A stretch of DNA of 54,239 nt, taken from Candidatus Fusicatenibacter intestinigallinarum (lineage in GTDB: Bacteria; Bacillota; Clostridia; Lachnospirales; Lachnospiraceae). The stretch spans positions 1-54,239 of the forward strand of contig DWWU01000001.1 in NCBI GenBank assembly GCA_019119555.1, in the 5' to 3' direction. Below the pieces are notes generated by a model. The model was not told the origin of the DNA. It ran no database searches and saw only the letters and a list, made by a program, of their open reading frames with translations. Below are positions 36,053-44,854 of this stretch, piece after piece. Both the position numbers and the translations under genes were made by a program. Position 1 is the stretch's first letter; every line of letters starts with the position of its first letter.

Positions 36053-36067
36053 TAAACTGAAAGTTTA
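36053..36067 (-). promoter_or_regulatory. Palindromic operator candidate upstream of the cupin-HTH regulator
   Basis: TAAACT GAA AGTTTA is a perfect inverted repeat with a 3-base centre, 27 bp upstream of the regulator's start codon and close to TATAGT/TATAAT-like sequences on the minus strand. Position fits autoregulation. Confidence 0.6.
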
Positions 36068-36181
36068 GTTTTACTATACTGCAGACTGCATTGCATTATA
36101 CAGGATTCTGTCGGATTCTGTCAATGGGAATTGGGACGAAATCTTCCGGTCCGGTTGATGGGAAGGTTTTGAGTGCTGCGA

Positions 36182-36439
36182 TGCCCTTCCGGGTCCGGCG
36201 GCCTGCGGGTGCGGCGGGCGGCTGCGAAGGCGCGGAAAATCTATGCCTCCCGGGGCGTCTCCGGAGGGGCGCTGGAGCGATTCGACAGGAAATCCTGATG
36301 ATTTCCCGTCTCAGCGCTCCTCAGGCTCAGGGCGTGATGCCCTTCGCCTGGCCCGTCCGGAGACGCCCCGGGAGGCGAGATTTTCTCGCGTCTTCGCAGA
36401 TGCCCGCCGTACCCGCAGGCCGCCGGATCCGGAAGGGCA
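36182..36439. repeat. Very long imperfect inverted repeat (84-bp arms)
   Basis: The left arm 36182-36265 and the reverse complement of 36356-36439 match along their whole length with scattered differences (both begin TGCCCTTCCGG and end GGGGCGTCTCCGGA). The 90-base centre contains its own nested stems, GGAAATC/GATTTCC and GAGCG/CGCTC. As RNA or extruded DNA it would make one ~258-base hairpin. GC-rich, no coding potential seen, no terminal target duplication identified. It lies between divergent genes. Confidence 0.85.
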
Positions 36440-36957
36440 CCGCAGCACGCCAGTGGTTTGCGGGGCCGGACCGGGGGATTTCTGTGGGGTGGGGGCGTGG
36501 GGATGAGGGCGGAAGCTTTTTGGAAAGGCGATTTGTTGTGGGATTGGCAATTGTATGTATCAGGAAATCAGAGGGGATGAGAGGGGAGTGATTTTCGGGT
36601 CTTTTTGACAGCTGGTGTATCAGGTATGAATGGGTGGGGAGAATCATAAGATAGAGAAGGAAGTCCGGGGCTTTGCGTCCGGATCATCGCGAAGCGATTT
36701 TCAATGGCCGGATACTGTAACCGTTCAGCGGGCTGAACGGTTACGGGAAGTCTGCAGACGGGATGTGGGAAATAGATCGTTTTTGCAGAGGAAACGGGAA
36801 AGTAATGTGTGGCTTTTGAAGCGCGATGTGAATGTGACGGGGGGTTGAAGGGTGAATGAGAAAGTGATGGCAGTCTCCGGAGAGTGAACTGGAAAGCAGG
36901 TTTATGGCGGAGTGATGGAAAAGTGGGGAAATCGGAGAAACGGAGGGAAGAGCGGAA
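36440..36957. other. Gene-free stretch upstream of dacF
   Basis: No reading frame here has a convincing ribosome site or recognisable product. The left part is G-rich on the plus strand (GTGGGGTGGGGGCGTGGGG around 36480-36500). One copy of the dispersed palindromic repeat occupies 36661-36744. The last bases hold ACGGAGGGAAGAG, the ribosome site of dacF. A promoter for dacF is expected here, but no clear -35/-10 pair was picked out. Confidence 0.5.
36661..36744. repeat. Palindromic repeat copy upstream of dacF
   Basis: Shows GCGTCCGGATCATCGCGAAG, CGATTTTCAATGGCCGGATA and a perfect end palindrome: GTAACCGTTCAGC (36717-36729) paired with GCTGAACGGTTAC (36732-36744). Confidence 0.8.
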
Positions 36958-38232
36958 ATGGCAGTGGGACGGAAGGGTGAAACGGTGTATAAGGAGAAGG
37001 CGGGGAGGGATTTCTGGAAAAGGGCTGTGGCTCTGCTGCTGGCTGCGGCGCTGGCGACGCAGGGGATTTTTCTGTGGGACATACAGCCGGTGGGGGCGGA
37101 GGAGCTTTCGGAGAGTGAGCTGTATGCGAAATCGGCCTGTCTGATGGATGGGGATTCGGGCAGGGTTCTGTATGGGAAGGAGGCGGAGACGCCTCTGCCG
37201 ATGGCCAGCACGACGAAGATTATGACCTGTATTCTGGCGCTGGAGCAGGGATCGCCTGAACAGACGGTGACTGCCTCTGCCCGTGCGGCGGGGCAGCCGA
37301 AGGTTCACCTGGGCATTCGGGAAGGGCAGCAGTTTCTGATGGAGGATCTTCTCTATGCGCTGATGCTGGAATCTTTCAATGACGCGGCGGTGATGATTGC
37401 CGAGGGAGTGGCTGGATCGGTGGAAGCGTTTGCGGGACGGATGAACCAGAAGGCAGAGGAAATCGGATGCACGGACACGCATTTTGTCACGCCCAACGGG
37501 CTGGACGCGTCGGACGATCAGGGAGAACATCATACGACGGCCGCAGATCTGGCGCTGATGATGCGATACTGTATCCGCCAGTCTCCGAAAGCGCAGGAAT
37601 TTCTGACCATCACACAGACGACCTCTTATACCTTCTGGGATGTGGAGCATACCCAGGTGTATACCTGCAGCAATCACAACAGCTTTCTTCAGATGATGGA
37701 CGGCGCTGTTTCCGGGAAGACCGGATTTACGTCAAAAGCCGGGTATTGTTATGTGGGCGCGCTGGAGCGGGACGGAAAATGTCTGATCGTCGCTCTTCTG
37801 GCCTGCGGCTGGCCGAACAACAGGGATTATAAATGGGCCGATACGAAGACGTTGATGAATTACGGTCTGGAGAATTATCAGTACCGCGATGTGTTTCTCC
37901 ATGACTGGAGTCCGGGGCAGACCGTGGTCAGCCAGGGACAGTACGAAGGGATTCTCGGCGAGACAGAGGCCAGCGTCCCTCTGGAATTGTCTGTGGACAG
38001 CCGGACGGAAACGCTGAATCTTCTTCTGCGGGAGGACGAACAGGTGAAAGTGACCGCCCGTCTCCCGGAACGCCTCACCGCCCCTGTGAAAAGCGGCGAG
38101 CAGGTGGGGGAAGTTGTCTATACTCTGGAGGGACAGCAGATCGCCGTTTATCCCGTTTATACCGCGGAAGCGGTGGAGAAAATTGATTTTTCCTGGTGCC
38201 TGGAACAGATCACATCCCGCTTTGAACTGTAA
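36958..38232 (+). CDS. dacF: D-alanyl-D-alanine carboxypeptidase (peptidase S11)
   Basis: A penicillin-binding protein that trims the terminal D-Ala from peptidoglycan stem peptides outside the membrane. A basic N-terminus and hydrophobic stretch (RAVALLLAAALATQGIFLW) form the signal/anchor at ~24-45. Catalytic motifs: ASTTKIMT (SxxK), SFND (SxN) and SGKTG (KTG). A C-terminal beta domain (~300-400) follows, as in DacA/DacF. Length (424 aa) is normal. Start ATG 36958 follows GGAGGG. The symbol is by family; DacA- or DacB-like naming is equally possible. A terminator follows at 38331. Confidence 0.93.
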   Translation: MAVGRKGETVYKEKAGRDFWKRAVALLLAAALATQGIFLWDIQPVGAEELSESELYAKSACLMDGDSGRVLYGKEAETPLPMASTTKIMTCILALEQGSPEQTVTASARAAGQPKVHLGIREGQQFLMEDLLYALMLESFNDAAVMIAEGVAGSVEAFAGRMNQKAEEIGCTDTHFVTPNGLDASDDQGEHHTTAADLALMMRYCIRQSPKAQEFLTITQTTSYTFWDVEHTQVYTCSNHNSFLQMMDGAVSGKTGFTSKAGYCYVGALERDGKCLIVALLACGWPNNRDYKWADTKTLMNYGLENYQYRDVFLHDWSPGQTVVSQGQYEGILGETEASVPLELSVDSRTETLNLLLREDEQVKVTARLPERLTAPVKSGEQVGEVVYTLEGQQIAVYPVYTAEAVEKIDFSWCLEQITSRFEL

Positions 38233-38240
38233 CCGGAAGG

Positions 38241-38268
38241 ATTACCGTTCAGCTGGCTGAGCGGTTGC
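38241..38268. repeat. Short degenerate copy of the GTTCAG palindrome
   Basis: ACCGTTCAGC and GCTGAGCGGTT pair across a short loop just after the dacF stop codon. One mismatch in the right arm. End-module-only copy of the dispersed family. Confidence 0.6.
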
Positions 38269-38330
38269 CCGACAGTGAACGGAAAACAGAGCTGGTCGGC
38301 CTGCTGCAGATGCAGGAAAGCGGCAAAAGG

Positions 38331-38361
38331 AATCCCTTTCTTTTACGGAAAGGGATTTTTT
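38331..38361 (+). terminator. Terminator after dacF
   Basis: AATCCCTTTC (38331-38340) and GAAAGGGATT (38348-38357) form a 10-bp stem with a 7-base loop, leading into six T (38356-38361). Classic rho-independent form. Confidence 0.9.
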
Positions 38362-38397
38362 GTGTAACAGGGAACTGCGTTCCCTGTTACACAAAAA
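38357..38397. repeat. Near-perfect 41-bp palindrome overlapping the dacF terminator
   Basis: GTGTAACAGGGAAC (38362-38375) pairs with GTTCCCTGTTACAC (38379-38392) across three bases, and flanking T/A runs extend the stem to about 19 bp. The T-run of the preceding terminator forms part of its left arm, so the two structures compete. A GC-rich stretch follows with CTCCGCGGGATGCGCACTCG and CGCGCTCGGCGCGAG stems. Confidence 0.75.
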
Positions 38398-38596
38398 CGC
38401 TCCGCGGGATGCGCACTCGCGCGAAGCAGAAATCTGTCGCTAAAGCGACCGCGCTCGGCGCGAGAGTTCTGCGAGCAGAACTCTTTTTTAACTGCAGTTT
38501 ATCCAGCGGAACAGGATTACGTTTCTGTGGAATTTTGTAAAAAAATTATTAAAAATATACAAAACATCTTGTGTTTTGTTGTGTAACAAGCTAAAA

Positions 38597-38616
38597 TTAG
38601 TTAGTCGACTAAGTAA
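38597..38616 (+). promoter_or_regulatory. Palindromic operator candidate of the MarR regulator
   Basis: A perfect 12-bp palindrome TTAGTCGACTAA (38601-38612) extends, with one mismatched pair, to 20 bp. It lies 16 bp before the MarR start codon. Position and symmetry suit autoregulation of the MarR-ABC exporter operon. Confidence 0.7.
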
Positions 38617-38631
38617 ATGAAGGAGGTAAAC

Positions 38632-39138
38632 ATGATTGAGGGCAAAGAGAGCTTCTGCCGCAATTCTGTCAATGCACTGTTGGGTAAACTGGCGCATATG
38701 ATGTTTTCTTCCATGTTCCGGAAGGCGAAAGATCTGGGAATCCATCCGGGACAGGTGCCGATCTGTGCCTGGCTTTACCATCATAACGGCTGTCGGCAGA
38801 AAGAGATTGTCGAGGCGCTTAAGATCAAACCGTCTACCGTTTCCGTTTCCATGGATCGTCTGGAAAAGAGTGGGTTGATTACGAGAAAGCAGGACCCGCA
38901 GCATCCGAGAGTTGTCAAGGTCTATGTGACGGAAAAAATGGAGGAATGCTATCGGGCGCTGAAAAGCGTGCTTGCAGAGAGTGAAGAGATGCTGACAAGC
39001 GGATTTTCCACGAAGGAGAAAGAGCTGCTGCAGAGTTATCTGTTACGGATGGCAGAGAATCTGGAGCATATGCAGAATCCGGAGCGGATGCAGAATCAGG
39101 AGAAGTGCGGCAAAAGCCGTGGACAGGAGGAAGTATGA
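38632..39138 (+). CDS. MarR-family transcriptional regulator
   Basis: A 168-aa winged-helix protein (HHNGCRQKEIVEALKIKPST, VSVSMDRLEKSGLITRKQDP, then RVVKVYVTEKMEE wing). AAGGAGGT fixes ATG 38632 over an in-frame ATG at 38617 that overlaps it. It precedes a two-subunit ABC exporter whose start follows its stop by one base, so it very probably controls that exporter's expression in response to a toxic ligand, the usual MarR arrangement. Confidence 0.92.
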   Translation: MIEGKESFCRNSVNALLGKLAHMMFSSMFRKAKDLGIHPGQVPICAWLYHHNGCRQKEIVEALKIKPSTVSVSMDRLEKSGLITRKQDPQHPRVVKVYVTEKMEECYRALKSVLAESEEMLTSGFSTKEKELLQSYLLRMAENLEHMQNPERMQNQEKCGKSRGQEEV

Positions 39139-39139
39139 T

Positions 39140-41251
39140 ATGTTGAAAATGCTGAAATACATGAAGAAGAGTGTCGGTTGGATTCTTCTGATCATTGTTC
39201 TTCTGTTTGTTCAGGCATACAGCGATCTTGCGCTGCCTGAATATACCTCACGGATTGTGGACACCGGAATTCAGCAGAAGGGAATTCCCGATGCGGTTCC
39301 GGACAGAATCCGCGAGACGACGCTGACAGGGCTTACAATGCTGATGGATCAGGAGGACGCCAGCCAGGTGCTGGACGCATACACGGACGCGGAGGACGGC
39401 GTCTGTCAGCTGAAAGATATCAGTGATTCCCGGAGGGAGGAGCTGAACGATTCCATGGGCCTTGCCATGATGGTGTCCATGATGGCGGCCTCGGAAGGAA
39501 TGGATCTGACGCAGCAGGTTCCCCAGGAACAGATCCAGGCGATTCTGGATCAGGCGAATGCCCAGAAGGAACAGATTTCGGACAGTATCGTCACACAGAT
39601 GGCAGTCACCTTTGTTCAGCAGGAATATGAGGCGATGGGAGAGGATCTGGCTCAGATCCAGATGAACTATCTGATTCGTACGGGCGTGCAGATGCTTGGA
39701 CTGGCGCTGATTTCCATGATGGCGGCAGTGCTGGTGACGTTTCTTGCCAGCCGTGTGGCTGCGCTGCTGGGCCATGACCTGAGAAATCAGGTGTACCGGA
39801 AGGTAATTTCCTTCTCCAGCGCAGAGATGAACCGCTTCTCCACAGCGTCTCTGATCACACGGTCCACCAACGATATCCAGCAGGTACAGATGCTGATGAC
39901 GATGGTGTTCCGTATCGTACTGTATGCTCCGATCATCGGAATCGGAGGCATCATGAAGGTGCTGCGGACGGAATCCGGAATGACCTGGATTCTCGGAGTG
40001 GCGGTCTGCGCGCTGGCTGTGCTGATTCTGGTGCTCCTTGTGGTGGCGATGCCGCGGTTCAAAAAACTGCAGACCATGATCGACCGTCTGAATCTGATCA
40101 CCAGAGAGATTCTCACCGGACTTTCCGTAATCCGTGCGTTTTCCGCGGAGAAGCATGAGGAGGAGCGCTTTGAGGAAGCCAACCACCGGCTGATGAAAAC
40201 CAATCTGTTTGTCAACCGCTGCATGACCTTTATGATGCCGCTGATGATGCTGATCATGAATGGAATTTCCGTGCTGATCGTGTATGTGGGCGCGCACCAC
40301 ATTGACGAGGGCGCCCTGCAGGTCGGAGACATGATGGCGTTTATTCAGTACACAATGCAGATTATCATGGCCTTCCTGATGCTCTCCATGCTGTCGGTCA
40401 TGCTGCCGAGAGCCAGCGTGTCCGCAAATCGTATTGTGGAAGTTCTGAATACGGAGGTGTCGATCCGGAATCCGGAGCAGCCGAAGCGGCCGTCTGAGGA
40501 CAGAAAGGGCGAGGTGGAATTTTCTCATGTATCGTTCAGTTATCCGGGGGCGGAAGAAGAAGTTCTCCACGACATTACGTTTACCGCGAAAAAGGGAGAG
40601 ACCGTGGCGTTTATCGGAAGCACGGGAAGCGGAAAGAGTACGCTGGTCAACCTGATACCAAGGTTTTTCGATGTGTCCGAAGGTGTGATCCGCGTGGACG
40701 GAGTGGATATCCGCGAAATGGATATCAGGGATCTGCGCAGCCGTCTCGGCTATGTGCCGCAGAAGGGAATCCTGTTTTCCGGAACGATTGCATCCAATCT
40801 TCGCTTCGGAGCGGAGGATGCGTCGATGGAGGAGCTGAATCAGGCGGCGGACATTGCCCAGGCCAGTGAATTCATCGCCCAGAAAGAGGACGGAATGGAG
40901 TCGCCGATCGCCCAGGGCGGAACCAATGTGTCCGGCGGGCAGAAGCAGCGTCTTTCGATTGCGCGTGCCGTCGCAAAACATCCGGAAATCTATATTTTTG
41001 ACGACAGTTTTTCCGCGCTGGATTATAAGACGGACGCGGCGCTCCGCCAGGCGCTGAAGCGGGAGACCTCCGAGGCGACCACGCTGATTGTCGCACAGCG
41101 GATCAGCACGATTCTTCATGCGGATAAGATCATGGTTCTGGACAACGGAGCGGTCGCAGGCTGCGGAACTCATAAGGAACTGATGGAAAGCTGCGAGGTT
41201 TACCGGCAGATTGCCAGAAGCCAGCTGTCAGAGGAGGAGTTGAAAGCATGA
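39140..41251 (+). CDS. ABC exporter subunit with degenerate catalytic residue, 703 aa
   Basis: Type I ABC exporter (membrane domain then ATPase). After the first helix there is a ~150-residue extra-cytoplasmic insertion (~40-180), which makes it longer than its partner. The ATPase has Walker A GSTGSGKST and signature NVSGGQKQR. Walker B reads IYIFDDSFSALD, so the catalytic Glu is Asp: the pattern of a heterodimer's degenerate site. AGGAGG supports ATG 39140; a longer frame overlaps the MarR gene. Substrate unknown; multidrug or peptide export is typical. Confidence 0.92.
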   Translation: MLKMLKYMKKSVGWILLIIVLLFVQAYSDLALPEYTSRIVDTGIQQKGIPDAVPDRIRETTLTGLTMLMDQEDASQVLDAYTDAEDGVCQLKDISDSRREELNDSMGLAMMVSMMAASEGMDLTQQVPQEQIQAILDQANAQKEQISDSIVTQMAVTFVQQEYEAMGEDLAQIQMNYLIRTGVQMLGLALISMMAAVLVTFLASRVAALLGHDLRNQVYRKVISFSSAEMNRFSTASLITRSTNDIQQVQMLMTMVFRIVLYAPIIGIGGIMKVLRTESGMTWILGVAVCALAVLILVLLVVAMPRFKKLQTMIDRLNLITREILTGLSVIRAFSAEKHEEERFEEANHRLMKTNLFVNRCMTFMMPLMMLIMNGISVLIVYVGAHHIDEGALQVGDMMAFIQYTMQIIMAFLMLSMLSVMLPRASVSANRIVEVLNTEVSIRNPEQPKRPSEDRKGEVEFSHVSFSYPGAEEEVLHDITFTAKKGETVAFIGSTGSGKSTLVNLIPRFFDVSEGVIRVDGVDIREMDIRDLRSRLGYVPQKGILFSGTIASNLRFGAEDASMEELNQAADIAQASEFIAQKEDGMESPIAQGGTNVSGGQKQRLSIARAVAKHPEIYIFDDSFSALDYKTDAALRQALKRETSEATTLIVAQRISTILHADKIMVLDNGAVAGCGTHKELMESCEVYRQIARSQLSEEELKA

Positions 41252-43074
41252 GCAGAGCAGGAGGATTTCATGGCCCGAGCCGCGGGGCGGGTCAGGAGAA
41301 AGCAAAGGATTTTAAAGGTTCCATCAGGAACCTGATCAGATATATGGGAAAATATAAGTTGCGTCTGGGGCTGGTACTCCTGTGCGCGATCATGGGAACC
41401 GTGTTCAGCATCGTTGGACCGAAGATCCTCGGAAAGGCGACGACGGAACTGTTTAACGGACTCGTGGCAAAAGTACAGGGAACCGGCGGCATCGATTTCG
41501 GAAAGATCGGACAGATTCTGCTGAGCGTTATGGCTCTTTATCTGGTCAGCGCGGCGTTTTCGCTGATTCAGGGCTTTGTGATGACAGGTATTTCCAACGA
41601 CGTCAGCTACAGTCTGCGAAAGGAAATTTCTCAGAAAATCAACCGGATGCCGATGAAATATTTTGAGAGCAGGACTTACGGTGAGGTACTCTCCCGCGTG
41701 ACCAATGATGTAGATATGCTGCAGCAGGGAATCAGCCAGAGCATTACCCAGCTGATCACCTCTGTGACGACAATGATCGGCGTGCTGATTATGATGATTT
41801 CCATCAACGGATGGATGACGCTGGCAGCCTTTCTGATTCTCCCGGTTTCCATGCTGATTATCGGAACTGTGATGGGACATTCCCAGAAGTTTTTCCGCAA
41901 CCAGCAGAGTTACCTGGGCGTTGTCAACGGTCAGGTGGAGGAGATCTACTCCGGACAGAACGTGGTAAAAGCATTTAATAAAGAAGAGGATGTGGTCCGG
42001 GAGTTCGAAAAGGCCAACCGGAACCTTTACGAGTCGGGATGGAAAGCTCAGTTTTTCTCGGGAATAATGATGCCGATCATGTCCTTTATCGGAAATCTGG
42101 GCTATGTGCTGGTGGCGATTCTCGGCGGATTTATGGTAATCCGCGGCGCGATCGAGGTCGGCGACATTCAGTCCTTCTTCCAGTATATCCGTAACTTCAC
42201 GCAGCCGGTCCAGCAGATCGCTCAGGTCAGCAATATGCTTCAGATGTCGGCCGCTTCCGCGGAACGTGTTTTTGAGTTCCTGAATGAGGAGGAAGAGGAT
42301 CAGACGGTGGAACATCCGGTGAGCGTCGAGGGGCTGGAAGGAAACGTGACCTTCGATCATGTGGGCTTCGGATATAATCCGGAGAAAACCATCATCAAGG
42401 ATTTCTCCGCGGATGTGAAATTCGGCCAGAAGATTGCGATTGTAGGACCTACGGGAGCAGGAAAGACGACGATGGTAAAACTGCTGATGCGGTTCTATGA
42501 CGTGACCAGAGGCGCGATTCTGATCGACGGCCATAACGTAAAGGATTTCAACCGGAGCGAGCTTCGCGAGATGTTCGGAATGGTTCTCCAGGACACCTGG
42601 CTGTTCAACGGAACGATTATGGAGAATATCCGTTACGGGCGGCTGGATGCCACCGACGAGGAAGTCATCGAGGCGGCAAAGGCGGCCCATGCCCATAAGT
42701 TTATCATGCAGCAGCCGGAGGGTTACCAGACAGTGCTGAACGAGGAGACCAGCAACATCTCCCAGGGACAGAAACAGCTTCTGACAATCGCCCGCGCGAT
42801 TCTGGCGGACGACAAGATTTTGATCCTGGACGAGGCGACATCCTCCGTGGACACCAGAACGGAGATTCTGATCCAGAAAGCGATGGATAACCTGATGAAA
42901 GGACGGACCAGCTTTATTATTGCGCACCGTCTGTCCACGATCCGGGATGCGGATCTGATCCTTGTGATGAAGGACGGAGATATCATCGAGCAGGGAACCC
43001 ACGAGGAACTGCTGGAAAAAGGCGGATTTTATGCGCAGCTTTATAACTCACAGTTTGAGAGAGTGATAGCATAG
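41248..43074 (+). CDS. ABC exporter subunit with canonical Walker B, 608 aa
   Basis: Partner of the preceding gene, overlapping it by four bases (ATGA). Six membrane helices are followed by an ATPase with Walker A GPTGAGKTT, signature NISQGQKQ (SGGQ changed to SQGQ) and Walker B ILILDEATSSVD with the catalytic Glu present. Together with the Asp in the partner this gives one working and one degenerate ATP site, as in TM287/288- and LmrCD-type heterodimers. Controlled with its partner by the MarR gene. Confidence 0.94.
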   Translation: MSRAGGFHGPSRGAGQEKAKDFKGSIRNLIRYMGKYKLRLGLVLLCAIMGTVFSIVGPKILGKATTELFNGLVAKVQGTGGIDFGKIGQILLSVMALYLVSAAFSLIQGFVMTGISNDVSYSLRKEISQKINRMPMKYFESRTYGEVLSRVTNDVDMLQQGISQSITQLITSVTTMIGVLIMMISINGWMTLAAFLILPVSMLIIGTVMGHSQKFFRNQQSYLGVVNGQVEEIYSGQNVVKAFNKEEDVVREFEKANRNLYESGWKAQFFSGIMMPIMSFIGNLGYVLVAILGGFMVIRGAIEVGDIQSFFQYIRNFTQPVQQIAQVSNMLQMSAASAERVFEFLNEEEEDQTVEHPVSVEGLEGNVTFDHVGFGYNPEKTIIKDFSADVKFGQKIAIVGPTGAGKTTMVKLLMRFYDVTRGAILIDGHNVKDFNRSELREMFGMVLQDTWLFNGTIMENIRYGRLDATDEEVIEAAKAAHAHKFIMQQPEGYQTVLNEETSNISQGQKQLLTIARAILADDKILILDEATSSVDTRTEILIQKAMDNLMKGRTSFIIAHRLSTIRDADLILVMKDGDIIEQGTHEELLEKGGFYAQLYNSQFERVIA

Positions 43075-43120
43075 CGTGTTCCGGCGGACAGAAGCCGCCG
43101 GAGGCAGGCGCTCACAGCGA

Positions 43121-43183
43121 CGGCTGCAGAGACTGGAACTTTCGGGGGTTCTGAACTCCCGAAGCTTCCGGACTCTGCAGCCG
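43121..43183. repeat. Large hairpin after the ABC exporter operon
   Basis: CGGCTGCAGAG (43121-43131) pairs perfectly with CTCTGCAGCCG (43173-43183); TTCGGG (43141-43146) with CCCGAA (43158-43163) forms an inner stem. TTCGTTT follows, so it may act as a terminator for the exporter operon. Confidence 0.65.
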
Positions 43184-43318
43184 TTCGTTTACTGTCTGCC
43201 TGAACGATTGCTGCCTGCTGCAGCCGTCCGTTTACTGTCTGCCCGAACTGCTGCTGCCTGCTGCAGCCGTCCGTTTACTGTCTGCCTGAACTGTTGCTGC
43301 CTGTGGCAGCCGTTCCGT
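43175..43318. repeat. 43-bp tandem repeat, three copies and a partial fourth
   Basis: Copies start at 43175, 43218 and 43261 (CTGCAGCCGT then CGTTTACTGTCTGCC), and a partial copy starts near 43304 (GGCAGCCGTTCCGT). Copies differ by a few bases. The period is not a multiple of three and no gene is supported here. The first copy overlaps the right arm of the hairpin above. Confidence 0.85.
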
Positions 43319-43344
43319 CAGGTCTGCGCATTCGCTGCACAGAT
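43309..43344. repeat. Partial copy of the dispersed repeat (left end)
   Basis: GCCGTTCCGTCAGGTCTGCG followed by CATTCGCTGCACAGA corresponds to the first hairpin of the full-length copies. The remaining modules are absent. It is fused to the end of the 43-bp tandem array. Confidence 0.6.
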
Positions 43345-43481
43345 TTGCAGTATCTTGCGATTGACAGACAGGCGGTGTTGCCTCTATGATAGAGGAGGAG
43401 ATTTTTCGAAAAACTGCGGCTGCGGTCAGAAGCGGCGGCTGTGAGTTTCGGATTTTCCATGGAGAGAAAGGAGAGAATGGA

Positions 43482-44705
43482 ATGAAGAATTTATTAGTCG
43501 CCCAGTCCGGCGGCCCCACCGCTGCGATCAATGCAACGTTGGCCGGAGTGTTCCAGGGCGCGGTTGGGTCCGATCAGGTGGACGGGATTTACGGAGCTGT
43601 CAACGGGATCCAGGGTGTGATGGAGGAGCGTTTTGTAGATCTTCGGGAACTGCTCGCCAGCACCCGGGAACAGGATCTTCTGATCCAGACTCCGGCGGCG
43701 GCGCTTGGGTCCTGCCGTCTGAAACTGAAGAATCCGGCAGAGGATCCATCGGATTTTGAGAAGATCATTTCTGTTTTCCGGAAACATGAGATTCATTACT
43801 TTATCTATATCGGCGGAAATGATTCGATGGATACGGTGGACAAGCTTTCCGCCTATGTAAAAGCCCAGGGCATTGAGGACATTCAGGTGATGGGCGCTCC
43901 GAAAACCATCGACAATGACCTGATGGGAACGGATCACTGCCCGGGCTTCGGATCTGCGGCAAAATATATTGCGACCACTTTTGCGGAGCTGGAGAGAGAC
44001 TGCCATGTGTACAGCGTGAAGGCAGTGACGATCGTGGAAGTGATGGGAAGAAACGCCGGATGGCTGACGGCAGCCTCCTCCCTGGCGCGGCTGAACGGCG
44101 GAGAGGGACCGGCTCTGATCTATCTTTGCGAGGTGCCTTTTGACACGGAGAAATTCCTGCAGGATGTGCAGGAACAGCTGAAAATCCGTGACAGCGTCCT
44201 GGTGGCGGTCAGCGAAGGAATTCATGACGCTGAGGGCAGATATCTGTCTGAGCAGACCCAGAGTGGGGCGACAGACAATTTCGGCCACAGCTACATCGCC
44301 GGCGCGGCGGGAGTGCTGGAACAGCTGGTGCGCGACAGAATCGGCTGTAAGGTCCGTTCCATCGAACTGAATCTGATGCAGAGGAGCGCGGCGCACATTG
44401 CCAGCGCGGCAGATCTCCGGGAATCCCAGATGCTCGGCCGCAAAGCCTGCCAGTGCGCGCTGGAAGGAAAGAGCGGACGCATGGCGGCGATCCGGCGGAT
44501 CAGCGACGATCCCTACCGGATTGAGCTGACCGACGTCCCTGTCAGTGAATCCGCCAACGCGGAAAAAACCGTGCCGGAATTCTGGATTACTCCGGACGGA
44601 AACGACGTGACCTCCGAGATGACCGCTTACCTGAAGCCATTGATTCAGGGGGAAGTTCCGGTTATCTTTGAAAACGGAATCCCCCGCCATATCCGTCTGT
44701 ATTAA
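43482..44705 (+). CDS. pfp: Pyrophosphate-type 6-phosphofructokinase
   Basis: The 407-aa enzyme phosphorylates fructose-6-phosphate in glycolysis. N-terminal GGPTAAINATLAGV is the phosphate-donor loop; IYIGGNDSMDT replaces the GGDGS of ATP enzymes; PKTIDNDLMGTDHCPGFGSA is the catalytic segment (TIDND) and its Lys-containing form is typical of PPi-dependent enzymes, as is the length above 400. AAGGAG supports ATG 43482 over a longer frame. PPi dependence is inferred from motifs and would make the step reversible. Single gene, followed by a promoter for the decarboxylase operon. Confidence 0.88.
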   Translation: MKNLLVAQSGGPTAAINATLAGVFQGAVGSDQVDGIYGAVNGIQGVMEERFVDLRELLASTREQDLLIQTPAAALGSCRLKLKNPAEDPSDFEKIISVFRKHEIHYFIYIGGNDSMDTVDKLSAYVKAQGIEDIQVMGAPKTIDNDLMGTDHCPGFGSAAKYIATTFAELERDCHVYSVKAVTIVEVMGRNAGWLTAASSLARLNGGEGPALIYLCEVPFDTEKFLQDVQEQLKIRDSVLVAVSEGIHDAEGRYLSEQTQSGATDNFGHSYIAGAAGVLEQLVRDRIGCKVRSIELNLMQRSAAHIASAADLRESQMLGRKACQCALEGKSGRMAAIRRISDDPYRIELTDVPVSESANAEKTVPEFWITPDGNDVTSEMTAYLKPLIQGEVPVIFENGIPRHIRLY

Positions 44706-44707
44706 TT

Positions 44708-44733
44708 GTGGCAGACCTGGCTGAACTGTAACC
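44708..44733. repeat. Right-end fragment of the dispersed repeat after pfp
   Basis: GTGGCAGACCTGGCTGAACT followed by GTAACC and five T. Only the right arm of the end palindrome is intact. With the T-run it may have residual terminator function. Confidence 0.5.
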
Positions 44734-44761
44734 TTTTTCTGACAAAAACGCACAAAACCTA

Positions 44762-44790
44762 TTGAAAAAATTATAAAAAACCGCTATGAT
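44762..44790 (+). promoter_or_regulatory. Promoter of the biotin-dependent decarboxylase operon
   Basis: TTGAAA (44762-44767) and TATGAT (44785-44790) with exactly 17 bp between, in an A/T-rich stretch, 64 bp upstream of the first gene. ATGGAGG precedes the start codon. This is the only clear promoter before the five-gene operon. Confidence 0.75.
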
Positions 44791-44854
44791 AGGGATATGT
44801 ATAAAATTTTGCTAAAGATTTTATAATGAATTATATAAGATGGAGGTTTAAAGA

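Noticed and set aside
36091..36591. 166-codon open frame in the gap upstream of dacF
   Set aside because: It runs through the long inverted repeat, has no ribosome site and no plausible protein composition.
36958..38232. Beta-lactamase (resistance) instead of carboxypeptidase
   Set aside because: The SxxK/SxN/KTG order, signal/anchor and C-terminal beta domain fit S11 D,D-carboxypeptidases; class A lactamase motifs such as SDN and the omega-loop Glu are not evident.
43175..43318. CRISPR array
   Set aside because: The 43-bp units are directly tandem with no unique spacers and no cas genes are seen.
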